A stretch of DNA of 64,000 nt from NCBI GenBank assembly GCA_963922565.1, contig CAWUIQ010000001.1:1-64000 (forward strand), read 5' to 3'. The stretch's first letter is position 1; each line of letters begins with the position of its first letter. A program made the position numbers and the translations under genes. Below, piece by piece: positions 14,781 through 23,080 of the stretch. The notes beneath the pieces are model-generated. The model ran no database searches. It was not told the origin of the DNA and saw only the letters and a program-made list of their open reading frames with translations. This DNA comes from JBCBKL01 sp963922565. GTDB lineage: Bacteria; Pseudomonadota; Alphaproteobacteria; Rhodobacterales; Rhodobacteraceae.

Positions 14781-16322
14781 ATGATCTGGTCCGTGGGAAA
14801 AGTCATTTTCTTTGTCTGTTTCGTTGCTGCCTTGGCGCTTGGTGCCGGTTACCTGCTTGAATCCGAAGGTGGTGTTCAAATCATCGTCGCCGGGCAGGAA
14901 TATACGCTTGGCCCACTCGAATCCGTGATCGGGTTGCTGGTGCTGATGCTGGCGCTGTGGATTGTGCTCAAACTCGTTGGACTGCTTTTTGCGACGTGGA
15001 GTTTCATAAATGGCGATGAGACGGCGATTACGCGCTATCTGGCGCGCAACCGTCTTGCGAAAGGCTATGATGCGCTGTCCGAGGGTCTGATGGCGCTCGC
15101 GTCGGGTGAGGGCCGTCTTGCGATGGCCAAGGCCGAGAAGGCCAACAAGTATCTGGGCCGTCCTGATCTGACGAACCTGCTGATGGCCGAGGCGGCCGAA
15201 CTGGTTGGCGACCGCAAAAAGGCCGAGACGACCTATCGCAAGCTTGTCGAAGACCAATCAACCCGTTTTGTCGGTGTCCGCGGCCTCATGAAACAAAAGC
15301 TGGCGGATGGTGACACCGATACGGCCTTGAAGCTGGCGGAAAAGGCATTCGCGCTGAAACCAAGGCACGAAGAGGTGCAGGACACGCTGTTGCGGCTGCA
15401 GGCCGAAAAGTCGGACTGGAAGGGCGCCCGCCAGACCCTCAGCGCCAAGCTCAAACACGGTGTTCTGCCGCGCGACGTCTTCCGCCGCCGCGATGCGGTG
15501 TTGGCGTTGTCGCAGGCGAAATCGATCTTTGCCGAGGATCAGACGATCGAAGCCCGCGAGGCCGCGATTGCGGCGAACAAACAGTCGCCGGATCTGGTCC
15601 CTGCGGCCGTGATGGCCGCGCTTGGATATCTCGAAAAGGGGCAGAAACGTCACGCGACCCGCGTCATCAAAAAGGCGTGGGAAGTCGCGGCGCATCCCGA
15701 TCTTGCTGCAGCGTTCGCGCAGATCGAGCCAGAGGAGTCTGCCAGCGACAGGGTCAAACGCTTTGCGGTCCTGACCCGGATGCATCCCGAGGATTCCGAG
15801 ACAAAGCAACTCCTGGCAGAGCTCCATATCGCTGATGAGGATTTTCCCGCCGCGCGCCGTGCCCTGGGCGATCTGGTTGAAACGGATCTGACGGTGCGAT
15901 CAGCGACGCTCATGGCGGCGATTGAACGGGGCGAAGGGGCAAGCGATGCCGTTGTGCAGGGATGGCTTGCCCGCGCCGTCACGGCGCCCCGCGGCCCAAG
16001 CTGGGTTTGCGACAACTGCAATCATAGCCATGCGGAATGGGTTCCCGTCTGCGAAAACTGCAAGGCCTTCGATACGCTCAGCTGGTCGCGCCCGCAGGAA
16101 GCGGTCGTATCACTGCCAGGCGGTGCCGAGCTGCTGCCGCTGCTGGTCGCCGGCCGAGATGAAGCTGCAGTCGAGGATGCCGTTGAAATCGTCGAGAATG
16201 CGGATTTCGTCGCCGAGAAGACGACGGTTGGCGACGATGAAACCGAACAGCCCGACGACAACGTCGTGGAGTTGAAACCAGCGGACAAGGGCGACGATGG
16301 CCCCGAAAAGGCGTCTGCCTGA
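14781..16322 (+). CDS. hemY: HemY-like TPR membrane protein with C-terminal zinc ribbon
   Basis: The 513-residue protein starts with two membrane helices (about 5-25 and 44-68), then a long TPR-type helical region (about 100-390; KAETTYRKLVEDQ, ALKLAEKAFALKP, ARQTLSAKL). Near the end, Cys410, Cys413, Cys424 and Cys427 form a CDNC/CENC ribbon like the rubredoxin-type metal site of LapB/YciM. An acidic tail follows. HemY (not the oxidase) is a membrane protein of uncertain role linked to haem genes; it follows mic60 by 10 bp and closes the hemD-mic60-hemY operon. The LapB resemblance leaves open a role in envelope quality control (inference). Confidence 0.87.
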   Translation: MIWSVGKVIFFVCFVAALALGAGYLLESEGGVQIIVAGQEYTLGPLESVIGLLVLMLALWIVLKLVGLLFATWSFINGDETAITRYLARNRLAKGYDALSEGLMALASGEGRLAMAKAEKANKYLGRPDLTNLLMAEAAELVGDRKKAETTYRKLVEDQSTRFVGVRGLMKQKLADGDTDTALKLAEKAFALKPRHEEVQDTLLRLQAEKSDWKGARQTLSAKLKHGVLPRDVFRRRDAVLALSQAKSIFAEDQTIEAREAAIAANKQSPDLVPAAVMAALGYLEKGQKRHATRVIKKAWEVAAHPDLAAAFAQIEPEESASDRVKRFAVLTRMHPEDSETKQLLAELHIADEDFPAARRALGDLVETDLTVRSATLMAAIERGEGASDAVVQGWLARAVTAPRGPSWVCDNCNHSHAEWVPVCENCKAFDTLSWSRPQEAVVSLPGGAELLPLLVAGRDEAAVEDAVEIVENADFVAEKTTVGDDETEQPDDNVVELKPADKGDDGPEKASA

Positions 16323-16336
16323 CGGCAACCCGTCAG
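16319..16336. terminator. Short hairpin spanning the converging stop codons of hemY and the asparaginase gene
   Basis: CTGACGG-CAAC-CCGTCAG is a perfect 7-bp stem with a 4-nt loop that covers the hemY TGA and reaches the asparaginase stop. No T run follows on either side, so it would at best be a weak bidirectional terminator. Confidence 0.4.
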
Positions 16337-17313
16337 ATCAATGCGGGCGCCGCGCGCAAATGGCCGGTTTCGACCCCGCGCCAATTCTGAATGGATCCGT
16401 TGGTGTAGGCCATCGCGTCAGGGTGACGTGAATCCAGGACGCCAAGCTTGACCAGCATGGCTGCGATTGCGCATTCGCTGGCTCGGGTGGCGCCGTCGAC
16501 GATCTTGAGCGCGACACCAAGCTTCCGCTCCGGAATCATTGCGACATAGTAACCTTCGGCACCCGTCTTGATGGCCACCCGACCGTCCATCGCCCGCATC
16601 AGCCGTGTGCAGGCAGACCGCTCTCCGGCGACCAGTTCGGGATGAGCGACCATCGCGGCGACAAGCCGACTTTCGGGCGAACCAGCGGGGGCAGCTGCAA
16701 AGTGGGCCATCGCCCGCGCCATCCCATGCATCGTGGTTGCGAAGTTCGGTGCCGAACATCCATCGATGCCATAACCTGGCGCATCCATGCCCGTTGTGCG
16801 TTCAAAGGCATCCCTGACCAGCTTCTGAACCGGGTGGTCAATCTCCAGATATTCTGGTCCCGCCCCCAAGTGCCGCGCGAGCGTAAGGAAACCGGTATGC
16901 TTGCCCGAGCAGTTGTTGTGGTACTGACAGGGTTCGCTGTCGGACTTGATCAGCGCGACGCGCGCGGCCTTGTCCTTTGGCATATGAGCGCCGCAACGCA
17001 GATGCGCATCCGTAAACTGCAGGTCATCCAACCACTTCTGCACGCGGTCGGTGTGGATCGCGGCACCGACATGGGATGCACAAGCCAGTGCCAGATGCTC
17101 GGACCCAAGATGCGCCGCATCGGCAGCGCCGGTTTCGATCAGAGGCAGCGCCTGGATCATCTTGGCCGAACTGCGGGGCAGCATCACCAGATCCGGATCG
17201 CCCCACGCCTCGACGATCTGGCCTTTCTCGTCACAAACCACCGCATGGCCCCTGTGGGCGCTTTCCAAAAACGGGCCTCTCCAGACTTCGGCCATTACGA
17301 CGGGGTCGGTCAT
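16333..17313 (-). CDS. L-asparaginase, Rhizobium etli type (asparaginase II, PF06089)
   Basis: The 326-residue enzyme belongs to the class of asparaginases unrelated to the E. coli enzymes. Visible key parts are the nucleophile region PRSSAKMIQALPL with an SxxK pair, GAHMPKDK, the HNNCSGKHTGF metal-binding Cys and Lys, and GIDGCSAPNF with the second Cys. In the R. etli enzyme these Cys-Lys-Cys residues bind zinc. The reaction is asparagine to aspartate and ammonia, in the cytoplasm (no signal peptide). A GAGAGAG ribosome site precedes ATG. It stands alone, converging on hemY. Confidence 0.9.
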   Translation of the reverse strand: MTDPVVMAEVWRGPFLESAHRGHAVVCDEKGQIVEAWGDPDLVMLPRSSAKMIQALPLIETGAADAAHLGSEHLALACASHVGAAIHTDRVQKWLDDLQFTDAHLRCGAHMPKDKAARVALIKSDSEPCQYHNNCSGKHTGFLTLARHLGAGPEYLEIDHPVQKLVRDAFERTTGMDAPGYGIDGCSAPNFATTMHGMARAMAHFAAAPAGSPESRLVAAMVAHPELVAGERSACTRLMRAMDGRVAIKTGAEGYYVAMIPERKLGVALKIVDGATRASECAIAAMLVKLGVLDSRHPDAMAYTNGSIQNWRGVETGHLRAAPALI

Positions 17314-17489
17314 TTTTCTCTCTCACAATCCGGCGAATTTTCGCGGTTTCGCCTTTCGTCTCTCGCGCCTTGTGCGCTAATGTGCATGTTGTCGAGAAGA
17401 AACAAGGGGCTGGCGTGAAAAGGCGCTACCAAGGCGCTTTATCTGGCCCAAATGATTTGAGGTAAAAACGGCTTGGAGGCTGTCGAAGT

Positions 17490-18017
17490 ATGAATTTCGT
17501 GTCGAAGGTAGCAGTCGGAATTTTTGCGGCGTCGATCATGACAGGTGCCTCAGCGCAGGAGCAGAGTTCGAACCGCGTGGCCGTCAAGACCGATTGGAAT
17601 GTCTTTGCCGAGGACGACCCGAAGGAATGCTGGAGCGTGTCGATGCCCAAGGAGGTGGTAAACACGCGTGACGGCAATGTGGTCGCTGCGACCCGCGGGC
17701 AGATCCTGCTGATGGTGTTCTATCGTCCAAGCGCAGGCGCAACCGGTCAGGTCGCCTTTACCGGTGGCTATCCCTTTGCGAGCGGGTCTTCGGTCACTTT
17801 GAATATCGGTGGCACGGATTTTGAACTCTTCACCGAAGGCGAATGGGCGTGGCCCACCAGCCCGGAGGAGGACACAAAGATCGTGACAGCCATGAAGCGG
17901 GGCGCGTCTGCCGTCGTGACGGGTTTGTCCAGCCGTGGCACCACGACAAAGGATACCTTTTCATTGCTTGGTTTCACTGCCGCCGTCGAAGATGCCGAGG
18001 CGCGCTGCGCAAGCTGA
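17490..18017 (+). CDS. Invasion-associated locus B (IalB) family periplasmic protein
   Basis: The 175-residue protein has a signal peptide (cleavage after TGASA) and then the IalB fold: ECWSVSMPKEVVNTRDG, the QILLMVFYRPSAG strand, VAFTGGYPF, and FELFTEGEWAWP. Two Cys (in ECWS and EARCAS) probably form a disulfide. IalB was named in Bartonella, but the family is widespread in free-living alphaproteobacteria, where its role is unknown. GGAGG precedes the ATG by ten bases. It converges on rfbA. Confidence 0.88.
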   Translation: MNFVSKVAVGIFAASIMTGASAQEQSSNRVAVKTDWNVFAEDDPKECWSVSMPKEVVNTRDGNVVAATRGQILLMVFYRPSAGATGQVAFTGGYPFASGSSVTLNIGGTDFELFTEGEWAWPTSPEEDTKIVTAMKRGASAVVTGLSSRGTTTKDTFSLLGFTAAVEDAEARCAS

Positions 18018-18148
18018 TCCGCGACAGCCAACTCTGGCACCTTGCTTGCAAAGCCGAACATAAGAACCTGCCAAAAGGCACGATACCATGACAGATCGTA
18101 TCGCTTTGGGCACCGCTGTTGGATTGACGGTGGGTTGACCGATTTGGT

Positions 18149-19030
18149 CTAGGCCCGTTCGGACAAGATGCGTCTCAGGTAAGCACCGTATTCGTTCTTG
18201 GCATACCGCTTTGCCTGCTCTTCCAGCTGCGCCGCGTCGATCCAACCGGCATCAAAAGCGATTTCTTCGAGACAGGCCGTTTGCAACCCCTGTCGCTGCT
18301 CAAGCGTACGAACGAAGTTGCCGGCATCCAACAGGCTCGCATGTGTCCCGGTATCCAGCCAAGCATAACCGCGGCCCATACGCTCGACGTTGAGGCTGCC
18401 CTCATGCAGGTACATCTCGAGAAGCGTGGTAATTTCCAGTTCACCGCGGTCAGACGGTCGGACCTGCTTCGCCCGTTCCGGCGCGTTGCCATCGAGGAAG
18501 TAAAGACCGGTCACTGCAAAGTTTGACGGCGGTACCTTGGGCTTTTCGATGATCCGCTCCGCCATCCCTTCGCTGTCGAATGCCACCACGCCGTATCGTT
18601 CAGGATCAGCCACACGATAGCCAAAGACGGTTCCGCCTTCGGGTTTTTGGTTAGCCCGTTCCAGAAGTTGCGGCAGACCATGGCCGAAAAAGATGTTGTC
18701 GCCCAGGACGAGCGTGCTAGGCGCGCCATCAAGGAACTCTTCGGCAAGGATAAAGGCTTGTGCCAGACCGTCGGGGGAGGGCTGAACGATATAGCTGAAC
18801 GCCATGCCCCATTGCGATCCGTCACCCAAGAGGCGTTTGAATTGGTCTTGGTCGTGCGGGGTTGTGATGATGGCGATCTCTCGTATCCCGGCCAGCATCA
18901 GGACCGAAAGCGGATAATAGATCATCGGCTTGTCATAGATCGGAAGCAGCTGTTTCGACACACCCGCCGTGATCGGGTACAGCCGTGTGCCCGATCCCCC
19001 GGCGAGGACGATACCTTTGCGATTACTCAT
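18149..19030 (-). CDS. rfbA: Glucose-1-phosphate thymidylyltransferase
   Basis: RfbA makes dTDP-glucose from glucose-1-phosphate and dTTP, the first step of dTDP-L-rhamnose synthesis. The 293-residue protein has the nucleotidyltransferase signature GGSGTRLYPIT, KQLLPIYDKPMIYYPLS, VLGDNIFFGHG and EKPKVPPSN, with the usual family length. ATG 19030 is used; the TTG six bases upstream overlaps the end of rfbD and is less likely. It is the last gene of the rfbC-rfbB-rfbD-rfbA operon. Confidence 0.96.
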   Translation of the reverse strand: MSNRKGIVLAGGSGTRLYPITAGVSKQLLPIYDKPMIYYPLSVLMLAGIREIAIITTPHDQDQFKRLLGDGSQWGMAFSYIVQPSPDGLAQAFILAEEFLDGAPSTLVLGDNIFFGHGLPQLLERANQKPEGGTVFGYRVADPERYGVVAFDSEGMAERIIEKPKVPPSNFAVTGLYFLDGNAPERAKQVRPSDRGELEITTLLEMYLHEGSLNVERMGRGYAWLDTGTHASLLDAGNFVRTLEQRQGLQTACLEEIAFDAGWIDAAQLEEQAKRYAKNEYGAYLRRILSERA

Positions 19031-19868
19031 GACCAAGGTCCTTCAAGACATTTGCGAGTGCTGTGCGCCAATCGGGCCGATTTATCCCAAAAACCCGCTG
19101 CAATGACGAACAATCCAAACGGCTGTTCAGCGGGCGCGTGGCGGGCGTTGGATAGGCGCTGGTCGGAATATCCTCGACCTGACAATCGATGCGGGCCTGC
19201 TGGAAAATCTCGCGTGCAAAGTCCGCCCAGCTCGCGTCTGGCGCTCCGGAATAGTGATAGAGGCCAGCGTCGCCGGGGTTCTTGGTGAGGTGATCCGCGA
19301 TTTGCAGACAGCTGGCGGCTATGCCTGCTGCTGGTGTGGGCCCACCGACCTGATCTGCGACGATTGTCAGCTTGTCGCGCTTAGCACCCAGCCGCAGCAT
19401 CGTCTTGACGAAGTTGTTCCCATGGGCCGAAAAAACCCAGCTGGTGCGCAAAATGGCCGAGGTTCCACCAGCAGATACGATCCCCTGTTCACCAGCAAGC
19501 TTGCTTCGGCCATATGCGCCAAGCGGGTCCACGGTATCATCGGGTTGCCAAGCACGATCGCCGCCGCCCGCAAAGACGTAGTCGGTCGAGATATGGACAA
19601 AGGGGATCTGGATGTCAGCGCATGCCCGCGCCATCGCTGTTGGCGCGGCGCCGTTGATGGCAGTGGCCAGATCTTCCTCCTCCTCTGCCCGATCAACAGC
19701 GGTGTAGGCCGCAGCGTTTATCACCGCCGCCGGCTTGGCGGTATTGATCGCATTGGCACAGGCTGCAGCGTCAGTCAGGTCAAAATCGGTGCGAGAAAGG
19801 GTGGTAACGTCGGCCTGCCGTCGCAATTCGGTCGCGACCTGGCCACTGTGGCCAAAAACAAGGATCAT
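19023..19868 (-). CDS. rfbD: dTDP-4-dehydrorhamnose reductase
   Basis: RfbD carries out the NAD(P)H-dependent last step to dTDP-L-rhamnose. The 281-residue protein has the short-chain dehydrogenase features: LVFGHSGQVATEL nucleotide loop, INAAAYTAVDRAE, STDYVFAG, YGRSKLAGE (catalytic Tyr-Lys) and LRTSWVF. ATG 19868 overlaps the rfbB TGA in an ATGA junction; an upstream extension inside rfbB is rejected. Its stop lies just inside the rfbA start region. Confidence 0.95.
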   Translation of the reverse strand: MILVFGHSGQVATELRRQADVTTLSRTDFDLTDAAACANAINTAKPAAVINAAAYTAVDRAEEEEDLATAINGAAPTAMARACADIQIPFVHISTDYVFAGGGDRAWQPDDTVDPLGAYGRSKLAGEQGIVSAGGTSAILRTSWVFSAHGNNFVKTMLRLGAKRDKLTIVADQVGGPTPAAGIAASCLQIADHLTKNPGDAGLYHYSGAPDASWADFAREIFQQARIDCQVEDIPTSAYPTPATRPLNSRLDCSSLQRVFGINRPDWRTALANVLKDLGHE

Positions 19869-20911
19869 CGCGTGCCGCTCCGGACCCCGACCCGCGAAAC
19901 CACGCCTTCGTTCTGCAGCAATGGCTTCCACCAGGTTTCGTTGGCCAAATACCAATCGACGGTTTTCTCAAGCCCCTCGTCCAGGGTGACCGAAGGCCGC
20001 CAGCCAAGCTCGTCACGGATGCGGCTTGGGTCAATTGCATAGCGCATATCGTGCCCGGGGCGGTCGGTCACGAACTCGATCAACCTGTCATGCGGTGCGT
20101 GTTCCCGGCGACGCTCGTCAAGCAGCGCACAAATCTTGCGGACGATCTCGATGTTCTGTGCTTCGTTCTCGCCACCAATATTGTAACTCCGCCCAATCGC
20201 ACCCTGCTGAAGAACCGTAAGCAGAGCGTCGGCGTGATCCTCGACATAAAGCCAATCCCGGACGTTTTCGCCTGAACCGTAAACCCCAATCGGCAATCCA
20301 TGCAGCGCATTCAGGATAACCTTTGGGATCAGTTTTTCCGGAAAGTGGTAGGGGCCGTAATTGTTTGAACAATTGGTCAGAACCACCGGCAGGCCATAGG
20401 TTTCGCCCCATGCCCGGACCAGATGATCGCTGCCAGCCTTTGATGCCGAATAGGGGCTGCGCGGATCATACGGCGTCTCTTCGGTGAACATCCCCGTTGC
20501 GCCAAGCGAGCCAAAAACCTCATCGGTCGAGATATGATGGAACCGAAAGTCGTCTTTCCCTGACGCTTCCCAGTACTTCAGCGCCGTCTGCAAAAGGATG
20601 TATGTGCCGATCAGATTGGTTTCGATAAATGCGCCCGGTCCGTCGATCGACCGGTCGACATGGCTTTCGGCTGCAAGGTGCATGACCGCGTCGGGCTGGT
20701 GCTGATCAAAAACCCGGGCCATCGCGGTGGCGTCGCAGATGTCAGCCTGTTCGAAGGCGTATCGATTGGATGAGGCCACCCCAGCAACGTTCTCTGAATT
20801 CGCCGCGTAGGTCATCTTGTCCACGTTAACCACGTGGTGACCGGCCTCGATGGCCTGCCGAACGACCGCCGATCCGATGAACCCGCAACCCCCGGTTACC
20901 AACAGTTTCAT
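19865..20911 (-). CDS. rfbB: dTDP-glucose 4,6-dehydratase
   Basis: RfbB converts dTDP-glucose to dTDP-4-keto-6-deoxyglucose with bound NAD+. The 348-residue enzyme has GGCGFIGSAVVR at the N-terminus, HLAAESHVDRSIDGP, ISTDEVFGSLG, YSASKAGSDHLVRA (catalytic Tyr and Lys) and NNYGPYHFPEKLIP. It overlaps rfbC upstream and rfbD downstream by four bases each, so the three are translationally coupled. Confidence 0.97.
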   Translation of the reverse strand: MKLLVTGGCGFIGSAVVRQAIEAGHHVVNVDKMTYAANSENVAGVASSNRYAFEQADICDATAMARVFDQHQPDAVMHLAAESHVDRSIDGPGAFIETNLIGTYILLQTALKYWEASGKDDFRFHHISTDEVFGSLGATGMFTEETPYDPRSPYSASKAGSDHLVRAWGETYGLPVVLTNCSNNYGPYHFPEKLIPKVILNALHGLPIGVYGSGENVRDWLYVEDHADALLTVLQQGAIGRSYNIGGENEAQNIEIVRKICALLDERRREHAPHDRLIEFVTDRPGHDMRYAIDPSRIRDELGWRPSVTLDEGLEKTVDWYLANETWWKPLLQNEGVVSRVGVRSGTR

Positions 20912-21477
20912 GCTGCCGCCTCGTAAACGAATGGGGTCTGAAAATCCTTCAGGAACGGCGCTGCCTTGTCCTTTTCCGAGAGCACGGCCGCACCGTGATC
21001 AAAACCCCACTCAATCCCTATGTCAGGGTCGTCGAACCGCACCGCGCCATCGCAGTCGGGCGCGTAATAGTCCGAACACTTGTAGATGATCTCAGTACCC
21101 GGTTCGCGTGTGACAAAGCCATGCAGAAAACCTTCGGGAACCAAAAGCTGCTTGCCATTTTCAAAGCTCAGCTCTTCTCCGACCCATTGTCCGTATGTCG
21201 GAGAACCTTGCCGGATGTCGACCGCGACGTCGAACAGGGCGCCCCTGCCACAACGAACCAGCTTTGCCTGAGCATGCGGTGGCGACTGAAAGTGAAGCCC
21301 GCGCACGGTACCCACTGTCTCTGACAGCGAGTGATTGTCCTGTACGAACTCGATATCAATACCGGCCTCTTGCAGCCGCTTGCGGTTCCAGCTCTCGGAA
21401 AAGAAACCCCGGTCATCGCCAAACCGTGCCGGGGTCAAAACCAGCACGCCGGGCAAGGCCGTCTTCTCAATATGCAT
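20908..21477 (-). CDS. rfbC: dTDP-4-dehydrorhamnose 3,5-epimerase
   Basis: RfbC epimerises C3 and C5 of dTDP-4-keto-6-deoxyglucose. The 189-residue cupin has FFSESWNRKRLQEAG, QDNHSLSETVGTVRGLHFQ (catalytic His), KLVRCGRGALFDVAVDIR and PEGFLHGFVT. The start is ATG 21477 (MHIEKTALPG); the frame continues upstream without a better start. It is the first gene of the operon, about 200 bp from the DUF2793 gene on the same strand. Confidence 0.96.
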   Translation of the reverse strand: MHIEKTALPGVLVLTPARFGDDRGFFSESWNRKRLQEAGIDIEFVQDNHSLSETVGTVRGLHFQSPPHAQAKLVRCGRGALFDVAVDIRQGSPTYGQWVGEELSFENGKQLLVPEGFLHGFVTREPGTEIIYKCSDYYAPDCDGAVRFDDPDIGIEWGFDHGAAVLSEKDKAAPFLKDFQTPFVYEAAA

Positions 21478-21674
21478 CACTCTAATCCTGCCAAACCAGG
21501 CCCTACGAGCGCTGCTTATCAATCGAAGTATGCGCTGTCACCCCGGGGGCGGAATAGGATCTGCGGAAGCGGTCCAAATTGGCCGCACTAGAGGTGCGTT
21601 TGAGAGTTCATGCGCCAGAGCCGGGAGACGGGCCGCTGGCAGATCAGAGCCTGCCGTGATGGCCCGTCTGTTGG

Positions 21675-22634
21675 TCAGAGCCCACCGACAAAGGTATAGC
21701 TGAAAGTTGCTGGCGCACCTGATCTGTTTTCGATTTGCAGGCTGGAACCCGAAATCGAAACCGACGTCTGCCCCGCATTGCCGACCTGCCCGGTGAGCGC
21801 CGTGGTTCCGGCGTTAATCACCTGACCGGCGGAAAAAAGCGTCAGCAGGGTCGGAGTGTTCGCATCGTAGGTAAAGATGCCGGCATGTTGATCGGCCGCC
21901 GCACCCTGGACCGCCGTGATCAGAACGAAGCCAGCCGATGAAGGAAGATCCACGACTGCGGCAGCGTCGTTCGCGATCTGAGCCGATCCGCTTTGTGCAC
22001 AACGGATAGCCGTGATGGCAGACGCATTTGATACCCGCATCGCTTCGACAAAATCGGTGCCATTGCTGCTTACCTTGATCTGCAGGTCGTCGTCGCCCGC
22101 GAGGCCAATCTCGGATCGCCCCGCCCAGTTGGATTGATAAAGCAGCGATGCCGTTTCCCCGGCCGATGCTTTGTTGACCACCACGCGATGGCTTCCGCCG
22201 TCGTGCGACAGCAGGGTCGCGTCGCCTGATACCGACAGACGATTGGTCGTGTCCGCGGTGGTGTTGATGCCAACCGATTGAAGCTGAGAAAGATCGGCGG
22301 GGACCAGTTCGACCCACGTGCTCCCGTCCCAAACCCGCTGGTCGGTGGTTGACGCCGAATAGGCCACCCATCCGATCCGCGGAACGACATAGTCCCAGCC
22401 GCTATTGACCCAAACCGCCAGCTGATTGGCCGCGCCTGACCAGACGCCAGAGGGTGCCGCCGACAGCGCATAAATCGCGCCCTCTTCGGGATCGGTGGGC
22501 GGAACATCGGCGTCGATCGCCACAAGAACAAGTTGGCTGACCGCATCGAGACGCGAAATTGCTTCGTTGTGGGTAACGTGTTTTTGCGCCTGCGCCGGCG
22601 CGATGAACGGCATGTCCAAATTGGGTGAACGCAT
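21675..22634 (-). CDS. DUF2793 family protein (phage-tail or GTA-like surface protein)
   Basis: The 319-residue protein has the DUF2793 hallmark at its N-terminus (LDMPFIAPAQAQKHVTHNEA, VPPTDPEEGAIYALS, WVNSGWDYVVPRIGW). After it comes a beta-rich part with repeats of short Ser/Thr/Gly strands (about 120-319), ending in FSYTFVGGL. DUF2793 occurs in tail-associated proteins of alphaproteobacterial phages and gene transfer agents and in stand-alone genes. No other phage gene is near, and there is no signal peptide. It sits between rfbC and manC, so a surface or polysaccharide-binding role is possible. ATG 22634 has GAGG and AAGG ahead of it. Confidence 0.78.
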   Translation of the reverse strand: MRSPNLDMPFIAPAQAQKHVTHNEAISRLDAVSQLVLVAIDADVPPTDPEEGAIYALSAAPSGVWSGAANQLAVWVNSGWDYVVPRIGWVAYSASTTDQRVWDGSTWVELVPADLSQLQSVGINTTADTTNRLSVSGDATLLSHDGGSHRVVVNKASAGETASLLYQSNWAGRSEIGLAGDDDLQIKVSSNGTDFVEAMRVSNASAITAIRCAQSGSAQIANDAAAVVDLPSSAGFVLITAVQGAAADQHAGIFTYDANTPTLLTLFSAGQVINAGTTALTGQVGNAGQTSVSISGSSLQIENRSGAPATFSYTFVGGL

Positions 22635-23080
22635 GAGCCTTGAACCTCTGATCCAGCGATGAGCGGAGAATTCTCGATTGGGTCTAACAAAGCGATAAGG
22701 CAGCTTGCGGTGCTGTAAGACATCGTTAATCAACTGCAATAAGATAATGATATTAGATGGTTATCGCCGGGATTCGTATCGTCAGCGCAACCCGATCTGG
22801 AGGTCGCCACGACCACCAGTTGTTCCTCGCCGAAATCCGTTAACCCGAACTCAACCAGACAGTCGCTGCTCGGAAGCACCTACAGATCGAGCTGATAAGC
22901 GGAGCAGTACCTGAAATCGTCAACCTTTCGGCAATCCGGCTCCGTCGGGTGACGGGCCTTAGGCATGAACTCTTGCGATAACGGTGTGGATTGTCTTAAC
23001 AGGGCGGGAGATCGCGACAACTGACGTCGCTGTCTGAACATTTGGCAAGGCCAAGCGGATTCGAGCTGCAAAGGTATAGT
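22635..23080. other. 446-bp divergent intergenic region between the DUF2793 gene and manC
   Basis: No convincing gene was seen; short open frames here lack ribosome sites and coding pattern. The stretch is locally AT-rich around 22735-22755 and must hold the promoters of manC-ugd (right) and the DUF2793 gene (left). No clear operator was found. Confidence 0.65.

Noticed and set aside
14781..16322. Calling the gene lapB because of the TPR and zinc ribbon
   Set aside because: Length, the two N-terminal helices and position after hemD-mic60 fit HemY; the ribbon is a shared feature only.
21675..22634. Prophage or gene transfer agent region
   Set aside because: Only one DUF2793 gene is present, with no capsid, terminase, integrase or other tail genes nearby.
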